Under the pieces are notes generated by a model that was not told the DNA's origin, did not search any database, and saw only the letters and a list, made by a program, of their open reading frames with translations. Source: an uncultured Prevotellaceae bacterium (GTDB taxonomy: Bacteria; Bacteroidota; Bacteroidia; Bacteroidales; Bacteroidaceae). Taken from it: a stretch of DNA of 39,233 nucleotides. Shown in pieces: positions 1 through 8,100 of the stretch (its first letter is position 1; each line of letters begins with the position of its first letter). The stretch is taken from assembly GCA_902780025.1 (NCBI GenBank), contig CACZDV010000028.1, positions 1 through 39,233 on the forward strand, given 5' to 3'. The position numbers and the translations under genes were made by a program.

Positions 1-1
1 C

Positions 2-437
2 CGCAAGGGTCTTAACCTGAAGGGCTTCGCCAAGCACATCAGTGAGCACGGGTCGCTGGTGAAGTACGACCTCGCCGTGCTGGTGCTCCAGAACATCGTC
101 GACTGTCTGCGCGAGATGATGGTGCAGGGCGTCCCCGTGAAGCTCGACGGTCTGGGAACGTTTTCGCCTGGCGTCACCAGCCTGCCCGCCGACACCATCG
201 AGGAGTACGACCCGCAGACCATGATCACGGGCGTGAAGATCAACTTCCAGCCCGAGGCCGCCGGCTACGACGAGGACAAGCTGACCAGGAAGCAGCTGCT
301 CTCGGAGACCACCCTGGAGCTGAACGACTACATCGAGATCCACGACAAGGTGGTTGACGGCCACCTACCAGGAGCGCACTCCTGTCCGCCAGCTGAAGGT
401 CAAGAATGCGGAGGCGGATCCGGAGCCGGAGCCCTAA
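2..437 (+). CDS. HU-like DNA-binding protein, 5' truncated by window edge, C-terminal frameshift
   Basis: The frame is open from base 2, so the start lies upstream of the window. The visible part (RKGLNLKGFAKHISEHGS, then a KLDGLGTFSPGV core) matches the Bacteroidetes HU/IHF-like family of histone-like DNA-binding proteins: a helical N-terminal half followed by the beta-arm region. Up to about base 358 the frame beginning at base 2 reads normal family sequence; it then runs into low-quality Gly/Ala/Cys-rich sequence and stops at 460. The frame one base later reads ATYQERTPVRQLKVKN and an acidic Pro-Glu tail, and stops at 437, which looks like the native C-terminus. I infer a one-base difference near 350-362, either a real frameshift or a sequencing error. 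A smalltalk gene follows, as is common for this family. Confidence 0.8.
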
Positions 438-439
438 GG

Positions 440-491
440 GCTTTGCTGGCGCAAAGCTAGTGAAGGAGTGAAGAGTGAAGAGTGAAGAGTG
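440..491 (+). repeat. Hairpin plus purine-rich GTGAAGA tandem repeat before smalltalk start
   Basis: A 7-bp stem (GCTTTGC 440-446, loop TGGC, GCAAAGC 451-457) is followed by four near-identical 8-base units of the type AGTGAAGA/G running directly into the ATG at 492. The purine-rich repeat occupies the ribosome-binding position. Related copies lie at 604-685 and 3893-3924. Confidence 0.6.
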
Positions 492-599
492 ATGAAGAAG
501 CGAATCATCGAGATTGCGGTGAAGATGATAGTAGCCGCGCTCACCGCCTTCCTGACGGCACTGACCACCACGAGCTGTATGGGCTACGGCCCGTTCTAA
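492..599 (+). CDS. Smalltalk-family micro-protein (35 aa)
   Basis: This 35-residue ORF starts MKKRIIEIAVKMIVAALTAF, continues with LTALTTTSCMG and ends in PF. The Lys/Arg-rich N-terminus, a single hydrophobic helix (about residues 5-25) and a Thr/Ser-Cys ending are the hallmarks of the Bacteroidales 'smalltalk' family, which is usually 30-35 residues and lies next to HU-like genes. That is exactly the context here. The Cys after TTS resembles a lipobox, so a lipid-anchored peptide is possible, but I infer this only from the pattern. Its role is unknown. Translation start is fixed by a purine-rich tandem repeat ending at 491. It probably shares a transcript with the HU-like gene, ending at the terminator at 701-732. 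Confidence 0.75.
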   Translation: MKKRIIEIAVKMIVAALTAFLTALTTTSCMGYGPF

Positions 600-603
600 G
601 CGC

Positions 604-685
604 CTTCACTGGCGTGAAGCTAGTGAAAAGTGCGCTCGACCTTTGGTCGCTTGCTACCGAAGGGACGCAAGAAGAGTGAAAAGTG
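604..685 (+). repeat. Second copy of hairpin/GTGAAAAG intergenic repeat
   Basis: CTTCAC (604-609), loop TGGC, GTGAAG (614-619), then CTAGTGAAAAGTG, a palindromic spacer around ACCTTTGGT, and another GAAGAGTGAAAAGTG. The loop and flanks equal the copy at 440-491, but the stem bases differ while still pairing. It begins five bases after the smalltalk stop. Confidence 0.55.
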
Positions 686-700
686 CCTTCCTATGACGAA

Positions 701-732
701 CCTGCCCGAAAGCGTGTTTCGGGCAGGTTTTT
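701..732 (+). terminator. Rho-independent terminator after HU-like/smalltalk
   Basis: A perfect 11-bp stem (CCTGCCCGAAA 701-711 with TTTCGGGCAGG 717-727), a 5-base loop and TTTTT at 728-732. It closes the transcript of the HU-like/smalltalk unit before the promoter at 786. Confidence 0.9.
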
Positions 733-785
733 CATATAATAAAGCGACATGGGATTTATGATATATCCAGAAAAGCTCAAATAAA

Positions 786-817
786 TTTGGCTTTTCCTTC
801 ATTTATTCGTAACTTTG
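786..817 (+). promoter_or_regulatory. Bacteroidetes promoter for LytTR regulator
   Basis: TTTG at 786-789, a 20-base spacer, then TAACTTTG at 810-817: an exact match to the Bacteroidetes -33/-7 consensus. The ATG at 826 is only 8 bases past the -7 box, so the mRNA is leaderless or nearly so. Confidence 0.8.
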
Positions 818-825
818 CCGCCAGT

Positions 826-1542
826 ATGATCAGAGTATTAGCCATCGACGACGAGCCGTTAGCCCTGCAACAGCTTGTTACCTATATCAGCAAGGTGCCC
901 TTCCTGGAGCTGGCCGGACAGTGCCAGAGTGCCGTCGAGGCCATCCGGCTGCTGAACAGCGAGACGGTGGACGCCGTCTTCTGCGACATCAACATGCCCG
1001 ACCTCAACGGTATGGACTTCGTCAAGTCGCTGGCCGCCCCACCCCTCATCGTCTTCACCACGGCCTACTCCGAATACGCCGTCGAGGGATTCAAGGTCAA
1101 TGCCGTAGACTATCTGCTGAAGCCCTTCGGACTGCAGGACTTCATACGGGCGGCCAACAGGCTGAAGGACAGGCTCTCCACCCCACCCTCACAGGAAGGA
1201 GCTGGGGGTGAGTCCGACACGCTCTTCGTCAAGACCGACTACCGGATGGTGAAGGTATCCATTCAGGACATCCGCTACGTAGAGGGAATGTCGGAATATC
1301 TGAAGCTGCACCTCGACAGTCAGCCCAAGCCCATCATCACGCTGCTGGCCATGAAGGCGCTGGAAGAGAAGCTGCCGCCGAACTTCATGCGCATCCACCG
1401 CAGCTACATCGTCAACTTAGACAAGATACAGGAGGTGAACAAGAACCGCGTCATCATGGACAGCGACACCAGCCTGCCGATAGGCGACAGCTACCGCGAA
1501 CAGTTCAACCATTACATAGAAACCAAATACTTAGGGAAATAA
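826..1542 (+). CDS. LytTR-family DNA-binding response regulator
   Basis: 238 residues. Residues 1-110 form a receiver domain: acidic pocket DDE at 8-10, phospho-acceptor Asp54 in CDINMPDLNG, Thr78/79, and Lys99 in LLKPF. Residues about 130-236 form a LytTR DNA-binding domain (FVKTDYRMVKV, then MRIHRSYIVN). Such regulators are normally phosphorylated by a LytS/YehU-type histidine kinase encoded next door. Here no kinase gene is adjacent, so it is an orphan within the window. The ATG at 826 is preferred over the in-frame start at 787 because the receiver domain begins at MIRVLAIDDE and the promoter -7 box ends at 817. The linker (residues about 117-123) contains a Pro/Gly-rich stretch encoded by a C- and G-rich imperfect inverted repeat, probably a small inserted repeat. 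Confidence 0.9.
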   Translation: MIRVLAIDDEPLALQQLVTYISKVPFLELAGQCQSAVEAIRLLNSETVDAVFCDINMPDLNGMDFVKSLAAPPLIVFTTAYSEYAVEGFKVNAVDYLLKPFGLQDFIRAANRLKDRLSTPPSQEGAGGESDTLFVKTDYRMVKVSIQDIRYVEGMSEYLKLHLDSQPKPIITLLAMKALEEKLPPNFMRIHRSYIVNLDKIQEVNKNRVIMDSDTSLPIGDSYREQFNHYIETKYLGK

Positions 1543-1562
1543 GTCGGCGAAGACGGGGTTTA

Positions 1563-2438
1563 TTACTTCTTTGTAGTCTTCTTTGTCGTTGTTGCTTTCT
1601 TTGCCGTCGTTGTGGTGGTGGTCGTTGTGGCGGGCTTATAATACTTCAATGCCTCAGGCATCCATCCCTGTATCTGCTTGATACGGGTGGCATCCGACGG
1701 GTGGTCGCTCAGGAACTCTGCCGTCTGGGAAGTCGACGAGGCTGCCATGCGCTGCCAGAAGGTGGTAGCCACCTGCGGATCGTAACCGGCCATAGCGGCA
1801 AAGATGAGGCCCATGTGGTCGGCCTCGCTCTCGTGATCGCGCGAATAGCTGAGGTTCTTGAAGCTGAAGCCTTGCGAGACGACGGCAGCCAGGATGCTCT
1901 GCGTGTTGGTGCCCATACCTAACATTCCGGCGACGGCAGCACCTATCTGCAGCCCTTGCTGCTGCTTCATCTGGGTACTCAGCTGCTCAGCGGAGTGCTT
2001 AGCTACGGCATGGGCAATCTCATGACCCACGACAATCGCCAATGAGGCTTCATCCTGCGTTACAGGCAGCAGTCCTTCATAGACCACAATCTTGCCGCCA
2101 GGCATACACCAGGCATTCACCTGCTTGTCCTGCACCAAGTTGAATTCCCACGAGAAATTCTTGACCTCTGCCGACAAACCGTTGTTGTTCAGGTAATTAT
2201 TGACAGCAGTAGCCAGTTTCTGCCCTACGCGCTTCACCATATTGGTATTAGTGGTATTGGTCGACAGCTTGGCCGACTTCATAAACTCCTGATACTGCTG
2301 ACTAGCCAATGAGAGGACTTCGCCGTCGCTGACCATCAATGTCTGCTGACGACCGGTAATGGGTACTGTTGAGGTAGTTCCGCAACTGACCATCATCGTG
2401 GCCAGCATAGCTAAAAGAATAACTCTGAGTTTTTTCAT
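1563..2438 (-). CDS. M48-family metallopeptidase, lipoprotein
   Basis: 291 residues. An N-terminal signal peptide ends in a lipobox (MMVSC, Cys19), so the protein should be lipid-anchored and periplasm-facing. The zinc-protease motif HEIAH is at 139-143 and the third ligand is probably Glu205 in ESEAD. This layout fits the LoiP/YcaL-like M48 peptidases, which degrade damaged envelope proteins. The last 25 residues are a Thr/Lys-rich low-complexity tail, not part of the catalytic fold. It is transcribed from its own promoter at 2470-2500 and converges on the LytTR regulator, 20 bases away, with no clear terminator between them. Function as a protease is well supported; the substrates are unknown. 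Confidence 0.9.
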   Translation of the reverse strand: MKKLRVILLAMLATMMVSCGTTSTVPITGRQQTLMVSDGEVLSLASQQYQEFMKSAKLSTNTTNTNMVKRVGQKLATAVNNYLNNNGLSAEVKNFSWEFNLVQDKQVNAWCMPGGKIVVYEGLLPVTQDEASLAIVVGHEIAHAVAKHSAEQLSTQMKQQQGLQIGAAVAGMLGMGTNTQSILAAVVSQGFSFKNLSYSRDHESEADHMGLIFAAMAGYDPQVATTFWQRMAASSTSQTAEFLSDHPSDATRIKQIQGWMPEALKYYKPATTTTTTTTAKKATTTKKTTKK

Positions 2439-2469
2439 CGTTTCTACTTTTTTGAGGTTAATTTGGGTG

Positions 2470-2500
2470 CAAATATAGCGTATTTTTTTGAAAGTGCAAA
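2470..2500 (-). promoter_or_regulatory. Promoter of M48 peptidase
   Basis: On the minus strand: TTTG (2500-2497), 19-base spacer, TATATTTG (2477-2470). The start codon lies about 30 bases downstream. Confidence 0.75.
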
Positions 2501-2533
2501 GAAAAAGCCGCAGATTCTACACGAACCTGCGGC
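2501..2533 (-). terminator. Rho-independent terminator of the 122-aa secreted protein gene
   Basis: Minus-strand stem GCCGCAG/CTGCGGC (2527-2533 with 2507-2513), 13-base loop, then TTTTTC at 2506-2501. It sits just upstream of the next promoter's -33 box. Confidence 0.8.
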
Positions 2534-2583
2534 CAAAACCATTAAAAATCTCTGTTACTTTTTTTTCTAACTTTCTCTCTTCA

Positions 2584-2952
2584 TTACTTTGAAGCGTTCA
2601 ACCCGCGGTTGTTCAGCGTGGCGTTGAGAAGAGTCAGATACGTACGATACTGCTTCTCATCGAGCACATAGTGCATCCACTTGATGTCGCGGTCAACGGC
2701 TTTCTTCACACGCTCCTGACGGTCGGCACTGTCAGCCTGGGCAGCCAGTTGCATCTCTGCGTTAAAGGTGTTGTGGATGTTCTCAACGGCCTCTATCTGG
2801 TCGGTGGTCAGACCCAGTGCAACACTCAACTTGCGCATATTGACGCTCATGTCGTAAGCCTCAACGTTGTTCACGCTCTTCGTGTTCTCGTTCTCTGCAA
2901 ATGTCATAGTCATACTAAGCACTGCAATCATCACAAAAAACAATCTTTTCAT
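2584..2952 (-). CDS. Small secreted protein of unknown function
   Basis: 122 residues from the ATG at 2952, which has an AAAGGA-type ribosome site about 8 bases upstream; an in-frame TTG six bases earlier is less likely. A signal peptide is clear (MKRLFFVMIAVLSMTMTFA, cut before ENEN). The mature part is helical and charged (AYDMSVNMRKLSVALGLT, then YRTYLTLLNATLNNRGLN). I know similar short secreted proteins from Prevotella but no assigned function. The overall size and alpha-helical nature recall small periplasmic Spy/CpxP-like proteins, though no LTxxQ motif proves this. It has its own promoter with a leader of about 160 bases and its own terminator. Confidence 0.75.
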   Translation of the reverse strand: MKRLFFVMIAVLSMTMTFAENENTKSVNNVEAYDMSVNMRKLSVALGLTTDQIEAVENIHNTFNAEMQLAAQADSADRQERVKKAVDRDIKWMHYVLDEKQYRTYLTLLNATLNNRGLNASK

Positions 2953-3118
2953 TTTCAATTTCCTTTCTCTCTTTACTCGGGGCCCTCACGGGGTTTGTGT
3001 TTTGTTATCCTTTTTTTAATCTTTTACCTTTTTCACGTATACCTTTCAGGCCCCTACGTTGACTAATTTGTTTTTATTGTTATCCTTAGTCGCAACCTTT
3101 TGTTTGGTTTTGACGGTG

Positions 3119-3150
3119 CAAAGTTACGGCGATTTTTGATACCTGCCAAA
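3119..3150 (-). promoter_or_regulatory. Promoter for the 122-aa secreted protein, with long leader
   Basis: Minus strand TTTG (3150-3147), 20-base spacer, TAACTTTG (3126-3119). The start codon at 2952 is about 160 bases downstream, so the leader is unusually long compared with other genes here. Within the leader GGGGCC and GGCCCC can pair and the string GGATAACA occurs twice. Apart from this promoter and the slyD -7 box, the 2953-3317 gap holds nothing else I recognise. Confidence 0.65.
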
Positions 3151-3269
3151 CATTTTGCGAGAATTGTGTGCGCAAACAGCCGTTTAATTGACGTGAGTCA
3201 AAGAATCGGCATTTATTCGAAATTTTTATGTTTTTACGTAAAAAGTGCCGTTGTTTCGTTGCTTTTTCG

Positions 3270-3277
3270 TACCTTTG
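3270..3277 (+). promoter_or_regulatory. -7 promoter box for slyD-like gene
   Basis: TACCTTTG about 40 bases before the ATG at 3318. No good TTTG -33 element is present at the expected distance. Confidence 0.55.
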
Positions 3278-3317
3278 TAGCCAGAAATCACATTATATAT
3301 AATAAGGTATAGAGATT

Positions 3318-3890
3318 ATGGAACACAAGTTTTTGTCCGTTCACTACCAACTGTACTCCGTAAAGGATGACGAGCGCGAGCTCATTGAACAGACCATACG
3401 TGAACAACCTTTCCAGTTCATCAGCGGCTTCGGCGTCTCACTCGAAGGACTGGAGAAAAACGTACTGCCCTTGGAAAAGGGTACGGAGTTTGACTTTACC
3501 CTCACGCCTGCCGAGGCCTTTGGCGAATACGATCCCGAGGGTGTTCACAAGCTGTCGCGTGACATCTTCATGGTGAACGGGAAGTTTGATGCCCAGAATA
3601 TATTCCCTGGAGCCTTCATCACATTGACCGATGCCGAGGAAAATCATTTCCCGGCCCGCGTAACTAAAGTGGAGGCTGACGGCGTAACGGTAGACACTAA
3701 CCACCCTCTCGCAGGAAAGAAGCTGAACTTCACGGGCGAGATGATAGAGAACCGCCCTGCTACGGATGACGAGATCAACGCGCTCATCAAACAAATGGCC
3801 GGCGGCTGCGGAGGTTGTGGCGGCCACTGCGGCGATGGTGGTTGCGGCGAAGGAGGATGCGGCGAAGGAGGATGCGGACATTGCAAGTAG
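3318..3890 (+). CDS. slyD: FKBP-type peptidyl-prolyl isomerase, SlyD-like
   Basis: 190 residues. The order of segments fits SlyD: an FKBP half (VHYQLYSV, FISGFGVSLEGLE), an insert-in-flap domain (about 75-125, with AFGEYDPEG before it), FKBP return strands (HPLAGKKLNFTGEM), then a tail of 30 residues rich in Gly, Cys, His. SlyD catalyses cis-trans isomerisation of prolyl bonds, works as a chaperone in the cytoplasm and binds metals such as nickel through its C-terminal tail. The tail here carries seven or more Cys in CGG, CGE and CGH units and two His. The gene is followed after 34 bases by aroC, probably on the same transcript. Confidence 0.88.
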   Translation: MEHKFLSVHYQLYSVKDDERELIEQTIREQPFQFISGFGVSLEGLEKNVLPLEKGTEFDFTLTPAEAFGEYDPEGVHKLSRDIFMVNGKFDAQNIFPGAFITLTDAEENHFPARVTKVEADGVTVDTNHPLAGKKLNFTGEMIENRPATDDEINALIKQMAGGCGGCGGHCGDGGCGEGGCGEGGCGHCK

Positions 3891-3892
3891 CG

Positions 3893-3924
3893 CTTCGCTA
3901 GTGAAGAGTGAAAAGTGAAAAGTG
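3893..3924 (+). repeat. Third copy of CTAGTGAAGAGTG repeat, at aroC ribosome site
   Basis: CTTCGCTAGTGAAGAGTG followed by AAAAGTGAAAAGTG directly abutting the aroC ATG at 3925. It begins two bases after the slyD stop. Compared with 440-491 and 604-685, the TGGC loop and one arm are missing. Confidence 0.5.
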
Positions 3925-4998
3925 ATGAATACATTCGGTAGAGCATTTAGGCTGACAACATTTGGCGAGAGCCACGGCGCTGCCATTGGCGGCGTGGTGG
4001 ACGGGATGCCTGCGGGCATTGACATTGACCTGGAGTTCATTCAAAGTGAACTGAACAGGCGACGCCCTGGGCAGAGTAAGATAACGACCTCCAGACAGGA
4101 GTCCGACAAAGTTGAACTGCTGAGCGGCGTCTTTGAGGGAAAGTCGACGGGTTGCCCCATCGGTTTTATCGTGCGTAACGAGAACCAGCACTCGCAGGAT
4201 TATGAGAACCTGCGCACCATTTTCCGGCCGTCGCATGCCGACTTTACCTACTACTCCAAGTACGGCATCCGCGACCATCGGGGTGGCGGCCGTTCGTCGG
4301 CCCGTATTACCATCAGCCGTGTAGTGGGTGGAGCATTGGCAAAACTGGTCTTACGACAACAAGGCATCGACATCCAGGCATACACCTCACAGGTGGGTAA
4401 CATTGCACTCGATCGTGACTACAGTCAATATGACCTCTCACAGACGGAAAGCAACGCCGTACGCTGTCCTGACCCTGTCAAAGCTGAGGCTATGGAACAA
4501 CTCATCAGCGAGGTGAAAGCCGATGGCGACACCATCGGAGGCGTCATCACCTGCATCATCAAGGGTTGTCCGACTGGTTTGGGAGAGCCGGAGTTTGGCA
4601 AACTGCATGCGGAGTTAGGTGCCGCCATGCTGAGCATCAATGCCGTCAAGGGCTTTGAATATGGTGATGGTTTTGACTTTGCCAGTAAGCGAGGATCGGA
4701 AATAAACGATGCATTCGTCAGCAACGGCAACGGCATCAGTACACTAACGAACCACAGTGGAGGCATACAAGGAGGTATCTCAAACGGACAGGATATTTAC
4801 TTCCGCGTAGCCTTCAAACCTGTCGCCACACTTCTGAAAGAGCAAAAGACCGTTGACATAGAAGGAAATGACACTACCTTCACCGCCCGCGGCCGTCATG
4901 ACCCTTGTGTGCTACCGAGAGCCGTTCCCGTGGTTGAAGCAATGGCCGCTATGACCGTTTTGGACCTCCTAATGTTACAAAAAGGAGAAAAAGTGTAA
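3925..4998 (+). CDS. aroC: Chorismate synthase
   Basis: 357 residues. It converts 5-enolpyruvylshikimate 3-phosphate to chorismate, the last common step to aromatic amino acids, using reduced FMN in the cytoplasm. Family signatures are intact: [10 protein letters not shown] near the N-terminus, [13 protein letters not shown] in the middle, and [20 protein letters not shown] near the end. Length is normal. The ATG at 3925 is chosen over the GTG three bases upstream because [10 protein letters not shown] is the usual beginning. No promoter is seen directly in front; the ribosome-binding area is the purine-rich tandem repeat, so it is probably co-transcribed with the slyD-like gene. Confidence 0.95.
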   Translation: MNTFGRAFRLTTFGESHGAAIGGVVDGMPAGIDIDLEFIQSELNRRRPGQSKITTSRQESDKVELLSGVFEGKSTGCPIGFIVRNENQHSQDYENLRTIFRPSHADFTYYSKYGIRDHRGGGRSSARITISRVVGGALAKLVLRQQGIDIQAYTSQVGNIALDRDYSQYDLSQTESNAVRCPDPVKAEAMEQLISEVKADGDTIGGVITCIIKGCPTGLGEPEFGKLHAELGAAMLSINAVKGFEYGDGFDFASKRGSEINDAFVSNGNGISTLTNHSGGIQGGISNGQDIYFRVAFKPVATLLKEQKTVDIEGNDTTFTARGRHDPCVLPRAVPVVEAMAAMTVLDLLMLQKGEKV

Positions 4999-5035
4999 CT
5001 TTTTTCCTTTTGTGTGCAAAAAAATGTAGGAAATA

Positions 5036-5067
5036 TTTGGTAGATAAGCGAAATAACGCTAACTTTG
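5036..5067 (+). promoter_or_regulatory. Consensus promoter without a downstream ORF
   Basis: TTTG 5036-5039, 20-base spacer, TAACTTTG 5060-5067. This matches the best promoters in the window, yet only about 95 bases follow before a strong terminator and no reading frame of useful length lies between them. Confidence 0.7.
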
Positions 5068-5072
5068 CAAAC

Positions 5073-5168
5073 AGCTAAGTAGGATTTGTGAAAACCCCCT
5101 TATGCTAAGTTAAGTCTAGTTTAGTTTTTGTGTTGGTTGAGAGCGGCCGTTTGGCCGCTCTCTTTATT
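5073..5168 (+). ncRNA. Candidate small RNA (about 95 nt)
   Basis: The span from the expected start (about 6 bases after the -7 box) to the end of the terminator U-run would give an RNA of about 95 nt. Its 5' part contains two imperfect direct repeats beginning GCTAAGT and ending TTTGTG (5074-5090 and 5104-5132) separated by a C5 run; its 3' end is a 10-bp GC-rich stem. The longest frame is only a few codons. It may instead be an untranslated tail of aroC, since no other terminator follows aroC. I do not recognise an Rfam family. Confidence 0.45.
5139..5168 (+). terminator. Rho-independent terminator
   Basis: Perfect 10-bp stem GAGAGCGGCC (5139-5148) and GGCCGCTCTC (5153-5162), GTTT loop, then TTTATT. 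There is no T run on the minus strand, so it acts rightward, for aroC and/or the small RNA candidate, and not for the leftward pectate lyase whose stop is at 5170. Confidence 0.85.
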
Positions 5169-5169
5169 G

Positions 5170-8100
5170 TTATCTTCTAAGGTGTTTCTTACCGTCCTGA
5201 ATGTAGAGTCCTTTCGCTGTACCTTCCAGACGATGACCTTGCAGGTCGTACTTGGGGGTATTGGTCGGTGCGACGGTCTTGACACCAGAATATACTGATG
5301 ACGCATCATCGCGTACATAGAGCATACCATCAGTCATCAACTTGCTGGTATCCCAGACCTGCGTGGCCGACGGGCGTTCAGGCTCTATCTGGGAGAAGAC
5401 CGCACCTGTGGCCTTACCCGTAAAGACACGGATAGAAGCTCCGTCGGCATAGGTTTTGGTTGCCATTGCTTCGTTCAGACGGAGCACAGCCCCTTCTTCA
5501 ATCTTGAGTCCTCCGCTGAGTGTAAGTCCCTTGTCGGTAGCCAGTGTGTCGCCTACCTGCAGGATGCCACCCTTACGGATAGTGACAGCACCCGTCAACG
5601 TTCCCTTACCGCCCAAAGCTGCACCTGCATTCACGGTAATGGCTCCACCACCTGTATGTCTGCCGTTGACGACGAGTGTGCCGTTGTTGACGACCGTCGT
5701 ACCCTTATACTCATTGGCTCCTGTCAAACGCCATACACCCGTACCCGTCTTCACGATATTGACTGTGCCGGAATGACCGCTGCCAGAACACGACCAGTTG
5801 TTAATAATACCACGAAAAGTCTCGTCAGTATTGGCACTACCGACCGTCCAGGTACAGGTAAAGTTATCTGCCTGTTTGCTGGAACCGTTCAGATAAGTAC
5901 CAGCCGCTCCGGACAAGCCGCCCAGCGTCTGATTGCCCGTCGTCGACCAGTAACACAAATTGGTATTTCCTTTCAGCTCGATGACCGTATTGTTCAGTTT
6001 CGGGCTCTTGTCAAGCAGTAACAAGGAACCGCGTTTATCGCCGGAAACGCCGTTGGCAATGAGTCGTCCGCTGAATCCGCTCCAGTCGCCCTGCACATAT
6101 TCGCGCAGATAAGGAATATTCAGTCGGATGGTTCCTGCACCTGTCACCTTATTATTCATATAGCAGTTGCGGTTGGGCGAGAACTGTGACGTAGTACCTT
6201 CTTGCACTTCGATGGGGAAGGCGTAGGTCTCGTATCCGCTTGTCTCTCCCTTGGTCTTCAGGTGTCCGCCAGCCATCACCAACTTCGACGAAGAGCCAAT
6301 GCCGGCTTGGGCAATATCCGTTGTACTCAGGTAGAGCGTTGAGCCTTTCAACACGGTTGCTCCCTTATATCCGAAGAACTTGGGAGTACCAATAGTCAGT
6401 TGGCCGCCGCCGTCAATCACGAAATCAGCCGACGCGTCAGCACCTTCCACCACGCCGTTCATAGTGACCGTTGCCGACTTGACGTCGAAGGTCGAAGTGC
6501 AGCTGAGTTTCAGGGAGCGGTTAGTTGTTGTGTTGCCGCCCGTATAACGATAGGTGCCGCCGTCGAAGATCCAGTTCTGGGCGTACTCCACGCTGGAACC
6601 AATGCTGCTGGGTTCACCGCCGTTCTTCAATGTAGAGAATTCCAGTATGCCGTCATGCACTACCGTAGCACCTGTATAGGTGTTGTTGCCTGTCAGCGTA
6701 AGCGTTCCCGTTCCTGCTTTGTTGACCGACGTTGCTCCAGTAATGGCAGCGCCGGCAACCGTCAGGTTGACAGGTTCTTTGTAGACAAAGGCAGCAGGGG
6801 CTATCGTCTCTGCCAATGTCAGCGTAGCATCGGCATCGGGAGCCAGCAACATATTCTTGCCATCGGCCTCGGCTTTCATAATATCACCCGAAGTCCAGGT
6901 GTAGTCAGGCTCATAGGAGTCAATATCCAGCACACCCACCTCCACGGGACGGGTTGACATAATCTGCTCGACAGCCTCCGACATCTGGTCACCCTTGAAC
7001 GCACGGACACGCACAGTATATTTCGTGGCCGGTTGCAGGTTACTGACTACATGAGTCGAGGCATCGGCAGCCGTACGGGTCACCTCCTGATAACCGTCGT
7101 CGGTCTTGATGTCAATCACGAAACCGTCCTCATCATAGGTATAGTCGCGCCAGCTGATGGTCAATGTCTGTGTACTGGCCTTCTCGAGCACCAACGCCAC
7201 TGGCTTGCGCAGGAAGAAGTCGCGGTCGTCGACGGTAATGCTGTTGATGTAGTTCTCAATATGGGTATAGCCGTTAGCAGTCTTCGTCATAGCATCGTTC
7301 TTCTGAGGGTCAGTACCGTTGGCCTGCTCCCAGGCATCAGGCATTCCGTCACCATCAGTATCAGTACGTTTCACACCCTTGTAGACGCTCCACGTTGACG
7401 GAGCGCCGTAGATGAGTGTCTCCTCGTTGGAAATCAAAGCCCCCTGCTTGCCGTACGACAGCACCTCGTCCACCATATAACAGTCCGTCATATCGCGATA
7501 AGGCAATGAGGCTCCCACCGTTGGCAGATTCGTTTGCAGCAACGTCTTTCCGGGATTCAGTTCCAATGCGGGATAGTCGTAGGGCGCCGCCTCACGAGTG
7601 GCAGCATTGTAGTCGGTAATCTCAAAGGGATTGAACACGCCGTCCATATTATTGTCTTGCCAGTTGTCCGAGCCATAACAATGGAAGTCGGCATTACCCC
7701 CCGTGAAGGCTGCACCTCCCTTAGCCGGACCGTTGATAAAGAGGTTCGACTGGATGTTGACATACGACTTGCCTTCAGAGTCGCCGCCCATGATATAGGC
7801 ACCGTTCGACCAGTTATAAACCATATTATTGGCATACTGGTTGATGCCTTTTATCTTAAAGTTTCGGGTATTGTTGTCGCAAAGCAGGTTGCCAATCAGC
7901 GAGATGTAGTTAGTCTGCATCAGACCACCTGCCGAGTGAGTCATCAGTCCCTGTCCCACAATACAATTCTGAAGGGTGATGTTTTCGGGTGTAGAACCCT
8001 TGCCGTCAGGATTGATAGAAAAGGTCTCGTCCAGTCCCCACGCAAACGAGCAATGGTCGAAGATCATGTTCTGACCGTTGGCGATACCTGCACAGTCCTT

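Noticed and set aside
3100-3312. Rightward frame of 70 codons before slyD
   Set aside because: Overlaps both promoters in the gap, no ribosome site and no recognisable protein sequence.
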